A stretch of DNA of 64,000 bases from Pseudomonas sp. Irchel 3E20 (GCF_900187645.1 NZ_FYEE01000003.1:184552-248551); one strand, 5' to 3'; positions 47,666-58,836 are shown, numbered from the stretch's first letter. Numbers and translations are program-made. Notes: generated from the letters alone by a model not told the origin.

Positions 47666-47989
47666 ATGGCTATCAGCATGACAGAAGCGGCTGCTCAACA
47701 CGTGCGACGCTCCCTCAACGGGCGCGGCAAGGGTGATGGGATTCGCCTGGGTGTCCGCACCACAGGCTGTTCCGGCCTTGCCTACGTGCTGGAGTTTGTC
47801 GACGAAGTGAACAGCGACGATCAGGTGTTCGAGAGTCATGGCGAGAAAGTGATTATCGATCCCAAGAGCCTGACGTACCTCGACGGTACTGAGCTGGATT
47901 TCGTCAAGGAAGGGTTGAACGAAGGCTTCAAGTTCAACAATCCCAATGTTCGCGGTGAATGTGGCTGCGGCGAAAGCTTCAATATCTGA
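47666..47989 (+). CDS. iscA: Iron-sulfur carrier protein IscA
   Basis: 107-residue A-type carrier. The three cluster cysteines are in TTGCSGLAY and in the C-terminal ECGCGESF. Lies 33 bases after iscU. Confidence 0.96.
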   Translation: MAISMTEAAAQHVRRSLNGRGKGDGIRLGVRTTGCSGLAYVLEFVDEVNSDDQVFESHGEKVIIDPKSLTYLDGTELDFVKEGLNEGFKFNNPNVRGECGCGESFNI

Positions 47990-47997
47990 GGCATTTT

Positions 47998-48519
47998 GTG
48001 GGTACTCCTTGTCATTTCGCTTTATTCGAGTTGCAGCCGAGTTTTCGCCTGGACCTCGACCAGTTGGCCACGCGCTACCGTGAATTGGCGCGCGGCGTCC
48101 ACCCCGACCGCTTTGCCGACGCCACCGAGCGTGAGCAGCGGCTGGCGCTGGAACAGTCCGCCAGCCTCAATGAGGCCTACCAGACGCTCAAGAGCCCTCC
48201 CAAGCGTGCGCGCTACCTGCTCGCCATGGGCGGTGGGGAGTTGCCGCTGGAGGTCACGGTGCACGATCCAGAGTTTCTTCTGCAACAGATGCAATGGCGC
48301 GAAGAACTTGAAGATCTGCAGGGCAGCGCCGACCTGGCCGGAGTCGCTACGTTCAAGCGTCGCCTCAAGGTGGCGCAGGACGAACTGAACGAAAGCTTCG
48401 CTGCCTGTTGGGATGATGCGGCGCAACGCGAGCAGGCCGAACGCCTGATGCGGCGCATGCAGTTCCTCGACAAGCTCACCTACGAAGTGCGCCAACTAGA
48501 AGAGCGCCTCGACGATTAA
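47998..48519 (+). CDS. hscB: Fe-S co-chaperone HscB
   Basis: J-protein of 173 residues that brings IscU to HscA. The J domain (about 1-75) has the HPD motif (GVHPDRF); a C-terminal three-helix part binds IscU. It starts at GTG (47998), eight bases after iscA; the frame is open upstream only inside iscA. Confidence 0.95.
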   Translation: MGTPCHFALFELQPSFRLDLDQLATRYRELARGVHPDRFADATEREQRLALEQSASLNEAYQTLKSPPKRARYLLAMGGGELPLEVTVHDPEFLLQQMQWREELEDLQGSADLAGVATFKRRLKVAQDELNESFAACWDDAAQREQAERLMRRMQFLDKLTYEVRQLEERLDD

Positions 48520-48570
48520 CCCAGTGCTGCCCAAGTTGCACGCCTGATAGACAGATAAGACCTGATTACC

Positions 48571-50433
48571 ATGGCCCTACTGCAGATCGCCGAACCCGGC
48601 CAAAGTCCTCAACCGCACCAGCGTCGCCTGGCTGTGGGGATTGACTTGGGCACCACCAACTCCCTGGTCGCTGCGGTGCGCAGCGGCCTGAGCGAGCCCC
48701 TGGCCGACGCCGATGGCCAGGTCATCCTGCCGTCCGCGGTGCGTTATCACGCCGATCGCGTCGAGGTGGGTGAGTCTGCCCGGCTGGCTGCCGCCGCCGA
48801 TCCGCTCAACACCGTGCTGTCGGTCAAGCGCCTGATGGGGCGCGGCCTTGGCGACGTCAAGCAACTGGGCGATCAACTGCCTTACCGCTTTGTCGGCGGC
48901 GAATCCCATATGCCGTTCATCGATACCGTGCAGGGGCCGAAAAGCCCGGTGCAGGTGTCGGCCGAGATCCTCAAGGTTTTACGCCAGCGCGCTGAAAACA
49001 CCTTGGGCGGGGACTTGGTGGGTGCGGTGATTACCGTCCCAGCCTACTTCGACGACGCTCAACGCCAGGCCACCAAGGACGCGGCGAAACTTGCCGGCCT
49101 GAATGTGCTGCGCCTGCTCAACGAACCGACAGCCGCTGCCGTGGCCTATGGTCTGGACCAGCACGCCGAAGGCCTGGTCGCCATTTACGACCTGGGTGGC
49201 GGCACCTTCGATATCTCGATTCTGCGTCTGACCGGCGGGGTCTTCGAGGTCTTGGCCACCGGTGGCGACAGCGCCCTGGGCGGTGATGACTTCGACCATG
49301 CCCTGGCCGGTTGGATCATCGAGGGCGCTGGCTTGTCCGCCGACCTGGACCCGGGTGCGCAGCGTAACCTGCTGCAAACCGCGTGTGCCGCCAAGGAAGC
49401 CTTGACCCAGGCTGCTTCGGTTGAAGTGGTCTACGGTACGTGGTCGGCTCAGTTGACCCGTGATGCCTTCGATGCGCTGATCGAACCCATGGTCGCACGC
49501 AGCCTCAAGGCCTGCCGTCGCGCCGTGCGTGATTCCGGCGTCGAGCTTGAAGACGTGGCCGCCGTGGTCATGGTCGGCGGCTCGACCCGCGTGCCCCGTG
49601 TGCGCGATGCAGTGGCCGAAGCCTTCGGTCGCCAGCCGTTGACCGAGATCGACCCGGATCAGGTCGTGGCCATTGGCGCCGCGATCCAGGCCGATACCCT
49701 GGCAGGCAACAAGCGCGACGGTGGCGAATTGCTGCTGCTTGACGTGATTCCGCTGTCCTTGGGCCTGGAAACCATGGGCGGGTTGATGGAGAAGGTGATC
49801 CCGCGCAACACCACTATCCCTGTCGCCCGCGCCCAGGATTTCACCACCTACAAGGATGGCCAGTCGGCCATGATGATTCATGTGCTACAAGGCGAGCGCG
49901 AGCTGATTAGCGACTGCCGCTCCCTGGCGCGCTTTGAGTTGCGCGGCATTCCGGCCATGGTGGCGGGTGCGGCGAAGATCCGCGTGACCTTCCAGGTCGA
50001 CGCCGACGGCCTGCTCAGCGTGGCCGCCCGTGAACTGGGCTCGGGTGTCGAGGCGAGCATCCAGGTCAAGCCGTCCTACGGCCTGACGGACGGCGAAATC
50101 GCCCGCATGCTCAAGGATTCGTTCCAGTACGCCAGTGACGACAAGAACGCCCGGGTGCTGCGTGAGCAGCAAGTCGATGCCCAGCGCCTTCTCGAGGCTG
50201 TGCAGGGCGCGCTTGAGGCAGACGGTGAGCGCCTGCTGGATGCTGAAGAACGCTTGGTCATCGACCTGCAGATGCAGGAACTGGCCGAATTGATGAAAGG
50301 CACCGATGGTTATGCCATCGAACAACAGACCAAGCGCCTTTCACAAGTAACCGATGCCTTTGCCGCCCGTCGTATGAACCAGACGGTGAAAGCCGTCCTG
50401 GCGGGACGCAACCTGAATGAAATTGAGGAATAA
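48571..50433 (+). CDS. hscA: Fe-S chaperone HscA (Hsp70 family)
   Basis: 620-residue ATP-driven chaperone that helps release clusters from IscU. The ATPase domain has [28 protein letters not shown] and [13 protein letters not shown]; the substrate domain follows from about 395. Confidence 0.96.
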   Translation: MALLQIAEPGQSPQPHQRRLAVGIDLGTTNSLVAAVRSGLSEPLADADGQVILPSAVRYHADRVEVGESARLAAAADPLNTVLSVKRLMGRGLGDVKQLGDQLPYRFVGGESHMPFIDTVQGPKSPVQVSAEILKVLRQRAENTLGGDLVGAVITVPAYFDDAQRQATKDAAKLAGLNVLRLLNEPTAAAVAYGLDQHAEGLVAIYDLGGGTFDISILRLTGGVFEVLATGGDSALGGDDFDHALAGWIIEGAGLSADLDPGAQRNLLQTACAAKEALTQAASVEVVYGTWSAQLTRDAFDALIEPMVARSLKACRRAVRDSGVELEDVAAVVMVGGSTRVPRVRDAVAEAFGRQPLTEIDPDQVVAIGAAIQADTLAGNKRDGGELLLLDVIPLSLGLETMGGLMEKVIPRNTTIPVARAQDFTTYKDGQSAMMIHVLQGERELISDCRSLARFELRGIPAMVAGAAKIRVTFQVDADGLLSVAARELGSGVEASIQVKPSYGLTDGEIARMLKDSFQYASDDKNARVLREQQVDAQRLLEAVQGALEADGERLLDAEERLVIDLQMQELAELMKGTDGYAIEQQTKRLSQVTDAFAARRMNQTVKAVLAGRNLNEIEE

Positions 50434-50436
50434 CTG

Positions 50437-50778
50437 ATGCCGCAGGTCATTTTTCTGCCACACGCCGAGCATTGCCCGGACGGTATGGTCGTGGAGGCTG
50501 AGACCGGCAAGTCCATTCTCGAAGTTGCCCACGACAACCACATTGAGATCGAGAGTGCTTGTGGTGGCGTTAACGCCTGTACCACGTGTCACTGCATTAT
50601 CCGCGAAGGTTTCAAGAGCCTTGAAGAGGCCGATGAGCTGGAAGAGGACTATCTTGATAGGGCCTGGGGCCTGGAACCGACGTCGCGCCTGAGCTGTCAG
50701 GCCAAGGTGGGGACAGAAGACCTTACCGTCGAAATTCCGAAGTATTCGCTCAACCATGCGGCCGAAGCGCCGCACTGA
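50437..50778 (+). CDS. fdx: [2Fe-2S] ferredoxin of the Isc system
   Basis: 113-residue adrenodoxin-type ferredoxin that supplies electrons for cluster building. Ligands are in ESACGGVNACTTCHC and, downstream, RLSCQAK. Three bases after hscA. Confidence 0.96.
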   Translation: MPQVIFLPHAEHCPDGMVVEAETGKSILEVAHDNHIEIESACGGVNACTTCHCIIREGFKSLEEADELEEDYLDRAWGLEPTSRLSCQAKVGTEDLTVEIPKYSLNHAAEAPH

Positions 50779-50792
50779 TTCAAGGAAGTGTC

Positions 50793-50993
50793 ATGAGTCT
50801 TAAATGGGTTGATGTGCAAGAGATCGCTATCCTGTTGGCAGACGGCAACCCGGATATGGATCCCTATTCTCTGAATTTTGTTGCTTTGCGTGACATGGTC
50901 ATGGCCTTGCCAGGCTTTGATGATGAGCGCGATCGCGGTGGCGAAAAGGTTCTGGAAGCTATCCAGACTGCCTGGAAAGAAGAGCAGGACTGA
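50793..50993 (+). CDS. iscX: Fe-S assembly protein IscX
   Basis: 66-residue acidic protein (KWVDVQEIAILL, DGNPDMDPYSLNF) that binds IscS and iron and tunes cluster formation. Last gene of the isc operon. Confidence 0.95.
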   Translation: MSLKWVDVQEIAILLADGNPDMDPYSLNFVALRDMVMALPGFDDERDRGGEKVLEAIQTAWKEEQD

Positions 50994-51025
50994 CGCCTCC
51001 CTTACGCAGTTAGGCAATACCCAAG

Positions 51026-51055
51026 AACCCGCGTATAATTCGCGGGTTTAATTTT
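51026..51055 (+). promoter_or_regulatory. Hairpin with a -10 box in its loop (isc terminator / ndk promoter)
   Basis: AACCCGCG (51026-51033) and CGCGGGTT (51041-51048) form an 8-bp stem followed by TAATTTTT, like a terminator for the isc operon. The 7-base loop is TATAATT, containing a perfect -10 hexamer (51034-51039), 46 bases before ndk; a weak -35 TTAGGC lies at 51010-51015. Confidence 0.55.
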
Positions 51056-51084
51056 TCGTAAATTACCGTTTCTGGAGTTACACC

Positions 51085-51510
51085 ATGGCTGTTCAACGTA
51101 CTTTCTCCATCATCAAGCCTGACGCTGTTGCAAAAAACGTTATCGGCGAGATCACCACTCGTTTCGAAAAAGCCGGCCTGCGCGTTGTCGCTTCGAAACT
51201 CAAGCAACTGTCCAAAGCCGAAGCCGAAGGCTTCTATGCTGAGCACAGCGCTCGCGGTTTCTTCGGCGACCTGGTTGCCTTCATGATCTCCGGCCCTGTT
51301 GTTGTTCAGGTTCTGGAAGGCGAAAACGCTATCGCTCTGAACCGTGAGCTGATGGGCGCTACCAACCCTAAAGAAGCAGCTGCCGGCACCATCCGTGCTG
51401 ATTTCGCTGACTCCATCGACGCCAACGCTGTGCACGGTTCGGACTCCGAAGCCGCTGCTGCTCGCGAAATCTCGTACTTTTTCGCAGCTACTGAAGTAAC
51501 CACTCGCTAA
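51085..51510 (+). CDS. ndk: Nucleoside diphosphate kinase
   Basis: 141-residue enzyme that balances nucleoside triphosphates. The catalytic His is in [16 protein letters not shown] is the family N-terminus. The start follows CTGGAG. Confidence 0.97.
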   Translation: MAVQRTFSIIKPDAVAKNVIGEITTRFEKAGLRVVASKLKQLSKAEAEGFYAEHSARGFFGDLVAFMISGPVVVQVLEGENAIALNRELMGATNPKEAAAGTIRADFADSIDANAVHGSDSEAAAAREISYFFAATEVTTR

Positions 51511-51538
51511 GCACTGGCTTAAGAGTGAAGGTGAATCC

Positions 51539-52687
51539 ATGACGACAACGACTGCAAAAACCAACCTGCTGGGCCTGACCCAGCCGGAAATGGAAAAATT
51601 CTTCGACTCAATCGGGGAGAAGCGTTTCCGTGCCAGTCAGGTAATGAAATGGATTCACCACCTTGGCGTCGATGATTTCGACGCTATGACGAACGTCAGC
51701 AAAGCCCTGCGCGACAAGCTCAAGGCCATTGCCGAAGTTCGCGGTCCGGAAGTGGTCAGCGAGGATATCTCCAGCGACGGCACCCGCAAGTGGGTGGTGC
51801 GCGTGGCGTCCGGCAGCTGCGTCGAGACCGTCTACATCCCCCAGGGCAAGCGCGGCACCTTGTGCGTTTCGTCCCAGGCAGGCTGTGCCCTGGATTGCAG
51901 TTTCTGCTCCACCGGCAAGCAAGGTTTCAACAGCAACCTCACCGCCGCCGAAGTTATCGGCCAGGTGTGGATTGCCAACAAATCGTTCGGCAGCATTCCC
52001 GCCACCGTCGATCGCGCCATCACCAACGTGGTGATGATGGGCATGGGCGAGCCCCTGCTGAACTTTGACAACGTCGTCGCGGCCATGCACTTGATGATGG
52101 ATGACCTGGGCTACGGCATTTCCAAGCGCCGCGTGACCCTGTCTACCTCCGGTGTGGTGCCGATGATCGATGAGCTGTCCAAGCACATCGACGTCTCCCT
52201 GGCGTTGTCCCTGCACGCACCGAACGACGCATTGCGTAACCAATTGGTGCCGATCAACAAAAAGTATCCGCTTAAGATGCTGCTCGAGTCGTGCCAGCGC
52301 TACATGTCGTCCCTGGGCGAAAAGCGCGTGCTGACCATCGAATACACCTTGCTCAAAGACATCAACGACAAGGTTGAACATGCGGTGGAGATGATCGAGT
52401 TGCTCAAGGATGTGCCTTGCAAGATCAACCTGATTCCCTTCAATCCGTTTCCCCATTCCGGTTACGAGCGGCCCAGCAATAACGCCATTCGTCGCTTCCA
52501 GGATCAACTGCATCACGCCGGCTTCAACGTCACCGTGCGCACCACCCGTGGTGAGGACATCGACGCAGCCTGTGGCCAGTTGGTCGGGCAAGTGCTGGAC
52601 CGCACCCGCCGCAGCGAACGTTACATTGCCGTGCGCGAACTGAACGCAGACGGCGATACGGCGCAAAACGCTGTGAACCGCCCCTGA
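51539..52687 (+). CDS. rlmN: 23S rRNA/tRNA adenine-C2 methyltransferase
   Basis: Radical SAM enzyme, 382 residues, that methylates A2503 of 23S rRNA and A37 of some tRNAs. The cluster motif is [11 protein letters not shown]; the methyl-carrying cysteine should be the one in DIDAACGQL near the C-terminus. Lies 28 bases after ndk. Confidence 0.96.
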   Translation: MTTTTAKTNLLGLTQPEMEKFFDSIGEKRFRASQVMKWIHHLGVDDFDAMTNVSKALRDKLKAIAEVRGPEVVSEDISSDGTRKWVVRVASGSCVETVYIPQGKRGTLCVSSQAGCALDCSFCSTGKQGFNSNLTAAEVIGQVWIANKSFGSIPATVDRAITNVVMMGMGEPLLNFDNVVAAMHLMMDDLGYGISKRRVTLSTSGVVPMIDELSKHIDVSLALSLHAPNDALRNQLVPINKKYPLKMLLESCQRYMSSLGEKRVLTIEYTLLKDINDKVEHAVEMIELLKDVPCKINLIPFNPFPHSGYERPSNNAIRRFQDQLHHAGFNVTVRTTRGEDIDAACGQLVGQVLDRTRRSERYIAVRELNADGDTAQNAVNRP

Positions 52688-52699
52688 GAGAGGATCTCC

Positions 52700-53458
52700 A
52701 TGCCTGTGCGCCTCGCGCTGCTTTTGCTGTTTGCCAGCCTGTTGGCCGGTTGTGTGCTGTTCGGTGAAACCCACCCAATGGCAACGAGCAAGGGCCGCGA
52801 TGAGGCGCGTGCTGCCTATGTCCAGCTTGGCCTGGGCTATTTGCAGCAGGGCCTGAGCGAGCAAGCGAAGGCACCGCTGACCAAGGCGTTGGAGCTGAAC
52901 GCCAACGATGCCGACGCCAACGCGGCCCTTGCGCTGGTGTTCCAGGCGGAAATGGAGCCCGAGCTGGCAGAAGGCTATTTTCGCAAGGCATTGGCTGCCC
53001 GCCCCGACGAACCGCGTATCCTGAACAACTACGGCAGTTTTCTGTTTGAACAAAAGCGTTACCCGGACGCTTACCAGTACTTTGAGCGGGCCGCTGCCGA
53101 TACTCTCTACTCCGAGCGTTCGCGGGTTTTCGAGAACCTGGGGGTGACGGCGTCGGTGATGGGCCAGCGTGATGTGGCCCGTCAGCAACTGGAAAAAGCC
53201 TTGCGCCTGAACCGGCAACAGCCGCGCGCCTTGCTGGAAATGGCTGAGTTGTCTTTCGAAGATAGGCAATATGTCCCCGCGCGGGACTATTACGATCGTT
53301 TTAGCCTGCTCAGCGCGCAAAATGCACGTAGTCTATTGCTCGGTCTGAAATTGGCCGATGTGTTTGAGGACCGCGACAAGGCCATGCGTATTGGCCAGCA
53401 ACTAGAACGACTCTATCCCGGTACGCCGGAATATCAGCAATACCTGTCGGAGCAATGA
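52700..53458 (+). CDS. pilW: Type IV pilus biogenesis/stability lipoprotein PilW (PilF)
   Basis: Outer-membrane lipoprotein of 252 residues (signal ending LLAGC) made of TPR repeats; needed to assemble the PilQ secretin. Repeats run from about residue 33 to 235. Its stop overlaps the next start (ATGATG), so the genes are coupled. Confidence 0.93.
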   Translation: MPVRLALLLLFASLLAGCVLFGETHPMATSKGRDEARAAYVQLGLGYLQQGLSEQAKAPLTKALELNANDADANAALALVFQAEMEPELAEGYFRKALAARPDEPRILNNYGSFLFEQKRYPDAYQYFERAAADTLYSERSRVFENLGVTASVMGQRDVARQQLEKALRLNRQQPRALLEMAELSFEDRQYVPARDYYDRFSLLSAQNARSLLLGLKLADVFEDRDKAMRIGQQLERLYPGTPEYQQYLSEQ

Positions 53459-54450
53459 TGAAAGCGGCGCATCCCGAAGTTGTAGCAGCGACTCGTGTCA
53501 ATCCCGGTGAGACTTTGCGCCAGGCTCGCGAAAGCAATGGCTGGTCGTTGGCCGAAGTGGCGTTGAAGCTCAACCTCACGATCAGTTCATTGACCAACCT
53601 GGAAAACGGCGCCTTCGACAAATTGCCGGGGCATACCTTCGCCCGCGGTTATATCCGCGCCTATGCCAAGTTGCTGGAGATGGACCAGACAGTGTTGGTG
53701 CAGGCGTTCGATCAGTACACCGGCACCGATTCCCAAGGCAGCAGCGTGCACAGCCTGGGCCGGATCGAGGAGCCTGTGCGGGTTTCCCACACTATTTTGC
53801 GCATTGTCAGCCTACTGTTGTTGATTGCGGTGGTCGGTGGTGGCTTTATCTGGTGGCAAGACCAGACGTCGCTGCGCACCAAGGACCTGATCGGCCTCAA
53901 CCAAGAACACGTTGAAGTCGAGGGCGCCGATGGCACCACGCAGATTCATCCCCTCGACGAGCCGGAAGACCAGGCTGTCGTAGAAGGCCAGAGCGAGGGC
54001 GAAACCGCCCTGGCCCTGCCTGATGCATCAACCACTGGCGAAGCTGCGGCCGAAGCCAGCGCGCCCACAGCACCTGTGGTGGCTGCGGCCACTGCGGTCA
54101 CCCCGCCAGCGCCAGTAGTGAACGCGCCGGCTACCCCAGCAGCTCCCGTTGTCAGTGCCCCGGCGCCCGCGGCTCTGGCTCCGACTGTGGCTCAAGCCCC
54201 TGCGGCGGGTGATGGCCAGGTGCAACTGCAATTCACCGCCGACTGCTGGGCACAAGTGACCGATGGCAGCGGCAAGGTTCTGGTCAGTGCCCTTAAGCGC
54301 AAGGGCGAGACTGTCGATGTCAGCGGCAAGCCGCCATTTTCCGTGCGCCTGGGTTATGCCCGAGGCGCACAAGTCAGCTACAACGGGCGAGCGGTCGATC
54401 TCGCGCCGTTCACGAGTGGCGAGACTGCTCGCCTGAAGTTGGGTCAATAA
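53455..54450 (+). CDS. rodZ: RodZ-like HTH and membrane protein
   Basis: 331-residue single-span protein linked to MreB and cell shape. The N-terminal HTH_25 domain spans about 15-90 (ETLRQARESNGWSLAEVALKL), followed by one membrane helix (about 105-127), a Pro/Ala/Val-rich periplasmic linker (about 180-255) and a C-terminal DUF4115 domain (about 258-331). Three bases before ispG. Confidence 0.88.
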   Translation: MMKAAHPEVVAATRVNPGETLRQARESNGWSLAEVALKLNLTISSLTNLENGAFDKLPGHTFARGYIRAYAKLLEMDQTVLVQAFDQYTGTDSQGSSVHSLGRIEEPVRVSHTILRIVSLLLLIAVVGGGFIWWQDQTSLRTKDLIGLNQEHVEVEGADGTTQIHPLDEPEDQAVVEGQSEGETALALPDASTTGEAAAEASAPTAPVVAAATAVTPPAPVVNAPATPAAPVVSAPAPAALAPTVAQAPAAGDGQVQLQFTADCWAQVTDGSGKVLVSALKRKGETVDVSGKPPFSVRLGYARGAQVSYNGRAVDLAPFTSGETARLKLGQ

Positions 54451-54453
54451 GTC

Positions 54454-55563
54454 ATGCACGGCGAATCTCCAATCAAACGTCGCGAATCCCGCAAAATCTG
54501 GGTCGGCTCGGTTCCCGTGGGTGGCGATGCGCCTATCGCGGTTCAGAGTATGACCAACAGCGACACCAACGATGTGGCCGCCACCGTGGCCCAGATCAAT
54601 CGTCTGGAAGCGGCAGGTGTGGATATCGTGCGAGTGTCCGTGCCGGACATGGACGCAGCCGAGGCCTTCGGGCGGATCAAGCAACTGGTCAAGGTGCCCT
54701 TGGTTGCCGATATTCACTTCGACTACAAGATCGCCTTGCGTGTCGCCGAGTTGGGCGTGGATTGCCTGCGAATCAACCCGGGCAATATCGGTCGCGAAGA
54801 CCGAGTGCGTGCCGTGGTCGATGCGGCTCGCGACCGCGGAATTCCGATCCGGATCGGCGTCAACGCCGGTTCCCTGGAAAAAGACCTGCAGAAGAAATAC
54901 GGCGAGCCGACCCCGGCTGCTTTGGTCGAGTCGGCGCTGCGCCATGTCGAACACCTGGAGCGCCTGAATTTCCAGGACTTCAAGGTCAGTGTGAAGGCCT
55001 CCGACGTGTTCATGGCCGTTGAAGCCTACCGCCTCTTGGCCAAGGAAATCGTCCAACCGTTGCACCTGGGGATCACCGAGGCCGGCGGTTTGCGTTCAGG
55101 CACAGTGAAATCTGCCGTGGGCCTCGGTATGCTGCTGGCCGAAGGGATTGGCGATACTATCCGCATCTCGTTGGCGGCTGATCCGGTCGAGGAAGTGAAA
55201 GTCGGCTACGACATTCTCAAATCCCTGCATTTACGCTCCCGTGGCATCAACTTCATTGCCTGCCCGAGTTGCTCGCGGCAGAACTTCGACGTGGTGAAAA
55301 CCATGAACGAACTGGAAGTCCGCCTCGAAGACCTGCTGGTACCACTGGACGTCGCGGTGATTGGCTGCGTGGTCAACGGCCCCGGTGAAGCCAAGGAAGC
55401 CCACGTGGGCCTGACTGGCGGTACGCCGAACCTGATTTACATCGACGGCAAGCCGTCGCAGAAGCTGACGAATGACAATCTGGTGGATCAACTCGAAAGA
55501 TTGATCCGCCAGAAAGCGGCCGAAAAGGTCGAGGCTGACGCTGCGGTCATTGCGCGCGGCTGA
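54454..55563 (+). CDS. ispG: 4-hydroxy-3-methylbut-2-enyl diphosphate synthase
   Basis: Penultimate step of the MEP isoprenoid pathway; a [4Fe-4S] enzyme of 369 residues. Cluster cysteines are in [10 protein letters not shown] and [10 protein letters not shown] barrel domain covers about 1-255. It depends on the Isc system nearby in the same window. Confidence 0.97.
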   Translation: MHGESPIKRRESRKIWVGSVPVGGDAPIAVQSMTNSDTNDVAATVAQINRLEAAGVDIVRVSVPDMDAAEAFGRIKQLVKVPLVADIHFDYKIALRVAELGVDCLRINPGNIGREDRVRAVVDAARDRGIPIRIGVNAGSLEKDLQKKYGEPTPAALVESALRHVEHLERLNFQDFKVSVKASDVFMAVEAYRLLAKEIVQPLHLGITEAGGLRSGTVKSAVGLGMLLAEGIGDTIRISLAADPVEEVKVGYDILKSLHLRSRGINFIACPSCSRQNFDVVKTMNELEVRLEDLLVPLDVAVIGCVVNGPGEAKEAHVGLTGGTPNLIYIDGKPSQKLTNDNLVDQLERLIRQKAAEKVEADAAVIARG

Positions 55564-55585
55564 TCGAACGAACTAAGGAATTTTT

Positions 55586-56875
55586 GTGAGCAAGTCTCTG
55601 CAAGCCATTCGTGGCATGAACGACATCCTGCCCGAACAGACGCCGTTGTGGCGTTACTTTGAAGGTACGGTCGCGCGCCTGCTGGATAACTACGGTTATA
55701 AGCAGATCCGCATGCCGATCGTCGAGTTCACCGAGCTGTTCAAACGCTCCATCGGTGAAGTGACCGACATCGTCGAAAAAGAGATGTACACCTTCGATGA
55801 CCGCAACGGCGACTCCCTAACCCTGCGCCCCGAAGGCACTGCTGCCTGCGTGCGCGCAGTGCTGGAACACGGCATTACCGGCGGTGGCCAGGTGCAGAAG
55901 CTCTGGTACATCGGCCCGATGTTCCGCCACGAACGCCCGCAGAAAGGCCGCTATCGCCAGTTTCACCAGATAGGCGTCGAAGTGTTCAACCTCGACGGCC
56001 CGGACATCGATGCTGAGCTGATCGTGCTGACTTGGCGCCTGTGGGGCGAGCTGGGTATCCGTGATGCGGTCAAGCTTGAACTCAACAGCTTGGGCACCAG
56101 CGAGTCCCGCGGGCGCTATCGCGAAGCGCTGGTGGCGTATCTCTCGCAGCACCTGGACCAGCTTGACGAAGACAGCCAGCGTCGCCTGAAGACCAACCCG
56201 TTGCGGGTGCTGGATACCAAGAACGCCGATACCCAAGCGGTTCTGGTCGATGCGCCGAAAATGGCCGATTACCTGGACGATGAATCGCGCATCCACTTTG
56301 AAGGGCTCAAGGCGCGCCTGGATGCGGCGGGCATTCCCTACGTGATTAATCCCAAACTGGTGCGCGGGCTCGATTACTACAGCAAGACCGTTTTTGAATG
56401 GGTGACCGATAAGCTCGGCGCCCAAGGCACCGTGTGCGCCGGTGGCCGCTACGATGGCCTCGTCGAGCAGATGGGCGGCAAACCTACTTCCGGCGTCGGT
56501 TTCGCCATGGGCATCGAGCGTCTGGTACTGATGCTTGAGGCACTGGAGCAAGTTCCAGAAGAGTTGTCGCGCCAGGTTGATGTTTACCTCTGCGCCTTCG
56601 GCGAGGCCGCCGAACTGGCTGCTCTGGCCTTGAGCGAGCGAGTGCGTGACCAGTTGCCCCACCTGCGCCTGCAGGTCAATGCCGGTGCCGGCAGCTTCAA
56701 GAGCCAGTTCAAGAAAGCCGACAAGAGCGGTGCGTTGTACGCACTGATCCTGGGTGACGATGAGCTGGCGCAGCAAGTGGTAGGTTTCAAACCCCTGCGT
56801 GGCCAGGGTGAACAACAAAGCGTCGCCTGGGATGCACTTGCTGCGCACCTGGCCACCTGCGTCGTGCAGGGTTGA
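55586..56875 (+). CDS. hisS: Histidyl-tRNA synthetase
   Basis: Class II synthetase of 429 residues. Motif 2 ([17 protein letters not shown]) and the His-specific [14 protein letters not shown] are present, with a C-terminal anticodon-binding domain. It starts at GTG (55586) with AAGGAA upstream. Confidence 0.97.
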   Translation: MSKSLQAIRGMNDILPEQTPLWRYFEGTVARLLDNYGYKQIRMPIVEFTELFKRSIGEVTDIVEKEMYTFDDRNGDSLTLRPEGTAACVRAVLEHGITGGGQVQKLWYIGPMFRHERPQKGRYRQFHQIGVEVFNLDGPDIDAELIVLTWRLWGELGIRDAVKLELNSLGTSESRGRYREALVAYLSQHLDQLDEDSQRRLKTNPLRVLDTKNADTQAVLVDAPKMADYLDDESRIHFEGLKARLDAAGIPYVINPKLVRGLDYYSKTVFEWVTDKLGAQGTVCAGGRYDGLVEQMGGKPTSGVGFAMGIERLVLMLEALEQVPEELSRQVDVYLCAFGEAAELAALALSERVRDQLPHLRLQVNAGAGSFKSQFKKADKSGALYALILGDDELAQQVVGFKPLRGQGEQQSVAWDALAAHLATCVVQG

Positions 56876-56915
56876 AGCTGTCAAACAGCCGATTTAGCGA
56901 ATAAGGAGTATTGGG

Positions 56916-57557
56916 GTGTCGAGTAGCGAAGATGAACAGCTAGCGGAATTCAAAGACTGGTGGCAGCGGAACGGCAAACCCTTGGTCACTGGCGGCCTGT
57001 TGGCGCTGGTTATCGTGTTCGGCTGGCAGGCCTGGCAGAAGTACCAGAGCAATCAGTCGCAAGGCGCCTCGATTCTCTATCAGCAACTGCTGGAAACCAC
57101 GTTGACGCCCGACGGCAAGCCTGACCCGGCCCGTGTCGCGGACCTGGCGGGCAAGTTGAACAAAGAGTTCGGCGGCACCGCTTATGCCCAGTACGGCAGC
57201 CTGTTCGTGGCCAAGGTCGCGGTCGATACCGGCAAGCTGGACGACGCTGCGGCCCAGCTCAAGGCAATTGCCGACAAACCGGTCAACCCGACTCTGGGCG
57301 AAGTGGCGCGTCAGCGTCTGGCCCAGGTGTTGGCGGCACAGAACAAGGCTGATGAGGCCCTCAAGTTGCTGGAAGGAGATGCGGACAAGGCGTTCCTGGC
57401 CACTCGCGAAGAACTCAAAGGTGACCTGCTGGTCCAGTTGGGTCGCGCCGACGAAGCCCATGCCGCGTATGAAAAAGCCAAGGCTGCGCTGTCTGATGAA
57501 GCAGCGGTCGGTGGCCTACAAATCAAGCTGGACGACTTGGCCAAAGGGGATGCGTGA
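56916..57557 (+). CDS. yfgM: YfgM-type TPR membrane protein (ancillary SecYEG translocon subunit)
   Basis: 213-residue protein with one N-terminal membrane helix (about 22-42) and periplasmic TPR-like repeats; in E. coli it works with PpiD and SecYEG. It starts at GTG (56916), with AAGGAG upstream. Its end is next to or overlaps the bamB start. Confidence 0.9.
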   Translation: MSSSEDEQLAEFKDWWQRNGKPLVTGGLLALVIVFGWQAWQKYQSNQSQGASILYQQLLETTLTPDGKPDPARVADLAGKLNKEFGGTAYAQYGSLFVAKVAVDTGKLDDAAAQLKAIADKPVNPTLGEVARQRLAQVLAAQNKADEALKLLEGDADKAFLATREELKGDLLVQLGRADEAHAAYEKAKAALSDEAAVGGLQIKLDDLAKGDA

Positions 57558-57558
57558 C

Positions 57559-58701
57559 GTGATTCGTTGGAAACATGCAGCATTGCTGGCCCTGGCCATT
57601 CTGGCCGCGGGTTGCAGCAGCAACAGCAAAAAAGAATTGCCTCCGGCAGAGCTGGTCGACTTCAAAGAAGAAGTGGTCCTGCAAAAGCAATGGAGCCGTT
57701 CGGTCGGTGACGGCCAGGGCGAAACCTACAACATGCTGGTGCCGGCGATCGACGGTGACACCCTCTACGCCGCCGATGTGACGGGCGTGGTGATGTCGCT
57801 CGATCGCATGACCGGCGACGTCAAGTGGAAGCAGGATCTCGATCTGCCCGTCTCCGGCGCCGTCGGCGTGGGTTATGGCCTGGTCATGATCGGCACCCTC
57901 AAGGGCGAAGTGGTTGCCCTGGATTCCAGCAATGGCGAAGAGAAATGGCGCGCACGCGTGACCAGTGAAGTGCTTGCGCCGCCCGCCACCAACGGTGACG
58001 TGGTGGTGGTGCAGACCCAGGACGATCGCCTGATCGGCCTGGATGCTGCCACTGGCAACCAGCGCTGGCTCTATGACAGCACCCCGGCGGTACTGACCCT
58101 GCGCGGCACCAGTGCCCCGATCGTCACCAATCGCCTAGCCGTCGCCGGCCTCTCCACCGGTAAAGTGGTGGCCCTGGATACCCAGAACGGCGTGCCGGTC
58201 TGGGAGCAACGGGTAGCCATTCCACAAGGTCGTTCGGAACTGGATCGCGTGGTCGATATTGATGGTGGTCTGCTGTTGTCTGGCGGCACCCTGTATATCG
58301 CCAGCTACCAGGGCCGTGTTGCGGCGCTGGACCTGGAAAGCGGTCGTCCGCTCTGGCAGCGGGATGCTTCCAGCTACGCCGGTGTGGCCCAGGGCTTTGG
58401 CAGCGTCTACGTGAGCCTGGCTTCGGGCACCGTCGAAGGCGTGGACGAGCGTTCTACCACCGCGTTGTGGACCAACGATTCCCTGGCACGCCGCCAGTTG
58501 TCGGCACCGGAAGTGTTTTCCAGCTACGTGGCCGTCGGTGACCTGGAAGGTTACCTGCACCTGTTGAGCCAGGTGGATGGCCGCTTCGTCGGCCGTGAGC
58601 GTATCGACAGCGATGGCCTGCGTGCCCGTCCGCTGGTGGTAGGCGACATGATTTATGTGTATGGCAACAGTGGCAAACTGGAAGCCCTGACCATCAAGTA
58701 A
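57559..58701 (+). CDS. bamB: Outer membrane protein assembly factor BamB
   Basis: Lipoprotein of 380 residues with a signal ending AILAAGC and an eight-bladed PQQ-type propeller. Part of the BAM complex that inserts outer-membrane barrels. GTG at 57559 gives the family N-terminus; an ATG at 57550 inside yfgM is an alternative. Confidence 0.94.
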   Translation: MIRWKHAALLALAILAAGCSSNSKKELPPAELVDFKEEVVLQKQWSRSVGDGQGETYNMLVPAIDGDTLYAADVTGVVMSLDRMTGDVKWKQDLDLPVSGAVGVGYGLVMIGTLKGEVVALDSSNGEEKWRARVTSEVLAPPATNGDVVVVQTQDDRLIGLDAATGNQRWLYDSTPAVLTLRGTSAPIVTNRLAVAGLSTGKVVALDTQNGVPVWEQRVAIPQGRSELDRVVDIDGGLLLSGGTLYIASYQGRVAALDLESGRPLWQRDASSYAGVAQGFGSVYVSLASGTVEGVDERSTTALWTNDSLARRQLSAPEVFSSYVAVGDLEGYLHLLSQVDGRFVGRERIDSDGLRARPLVVGDMIYVYGNSGKLEALTIK

Positions 58702-58708
58702 TGACTAT

Positions 58709-58811
58709 GCTTGGGGTCTGACCCCAAGCGGCCCCGTTCTCACGGGGTTTGCAGCGCCTCCGGGCGCTGCCCCGAGCACCAGCCGCTGCCTCGCAGCGGC
58801 TTTTGTATTTT
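58709..58811 (+). terminator. Series of four hairpins between bamB and der, last one a terminator
   Basis: Stem 1 GCTTGGGGT/ACCCCAAGC (58709-58729); stem 2 CCCCG/CGGGG (58732-58747); stem 3 GCAGCGCC-TCCG-GGCGCTGC (58751-58770); stem 4 GCCGCTGC-CTC-GCAGCGGC (58782-58800) followed by TTTTGTATTTT. The array fills most of the gap before der. Confidence 0.75.
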
Positions 58812-58836
58812 CGCAAATAACGAAGTGGAGAGCCGC

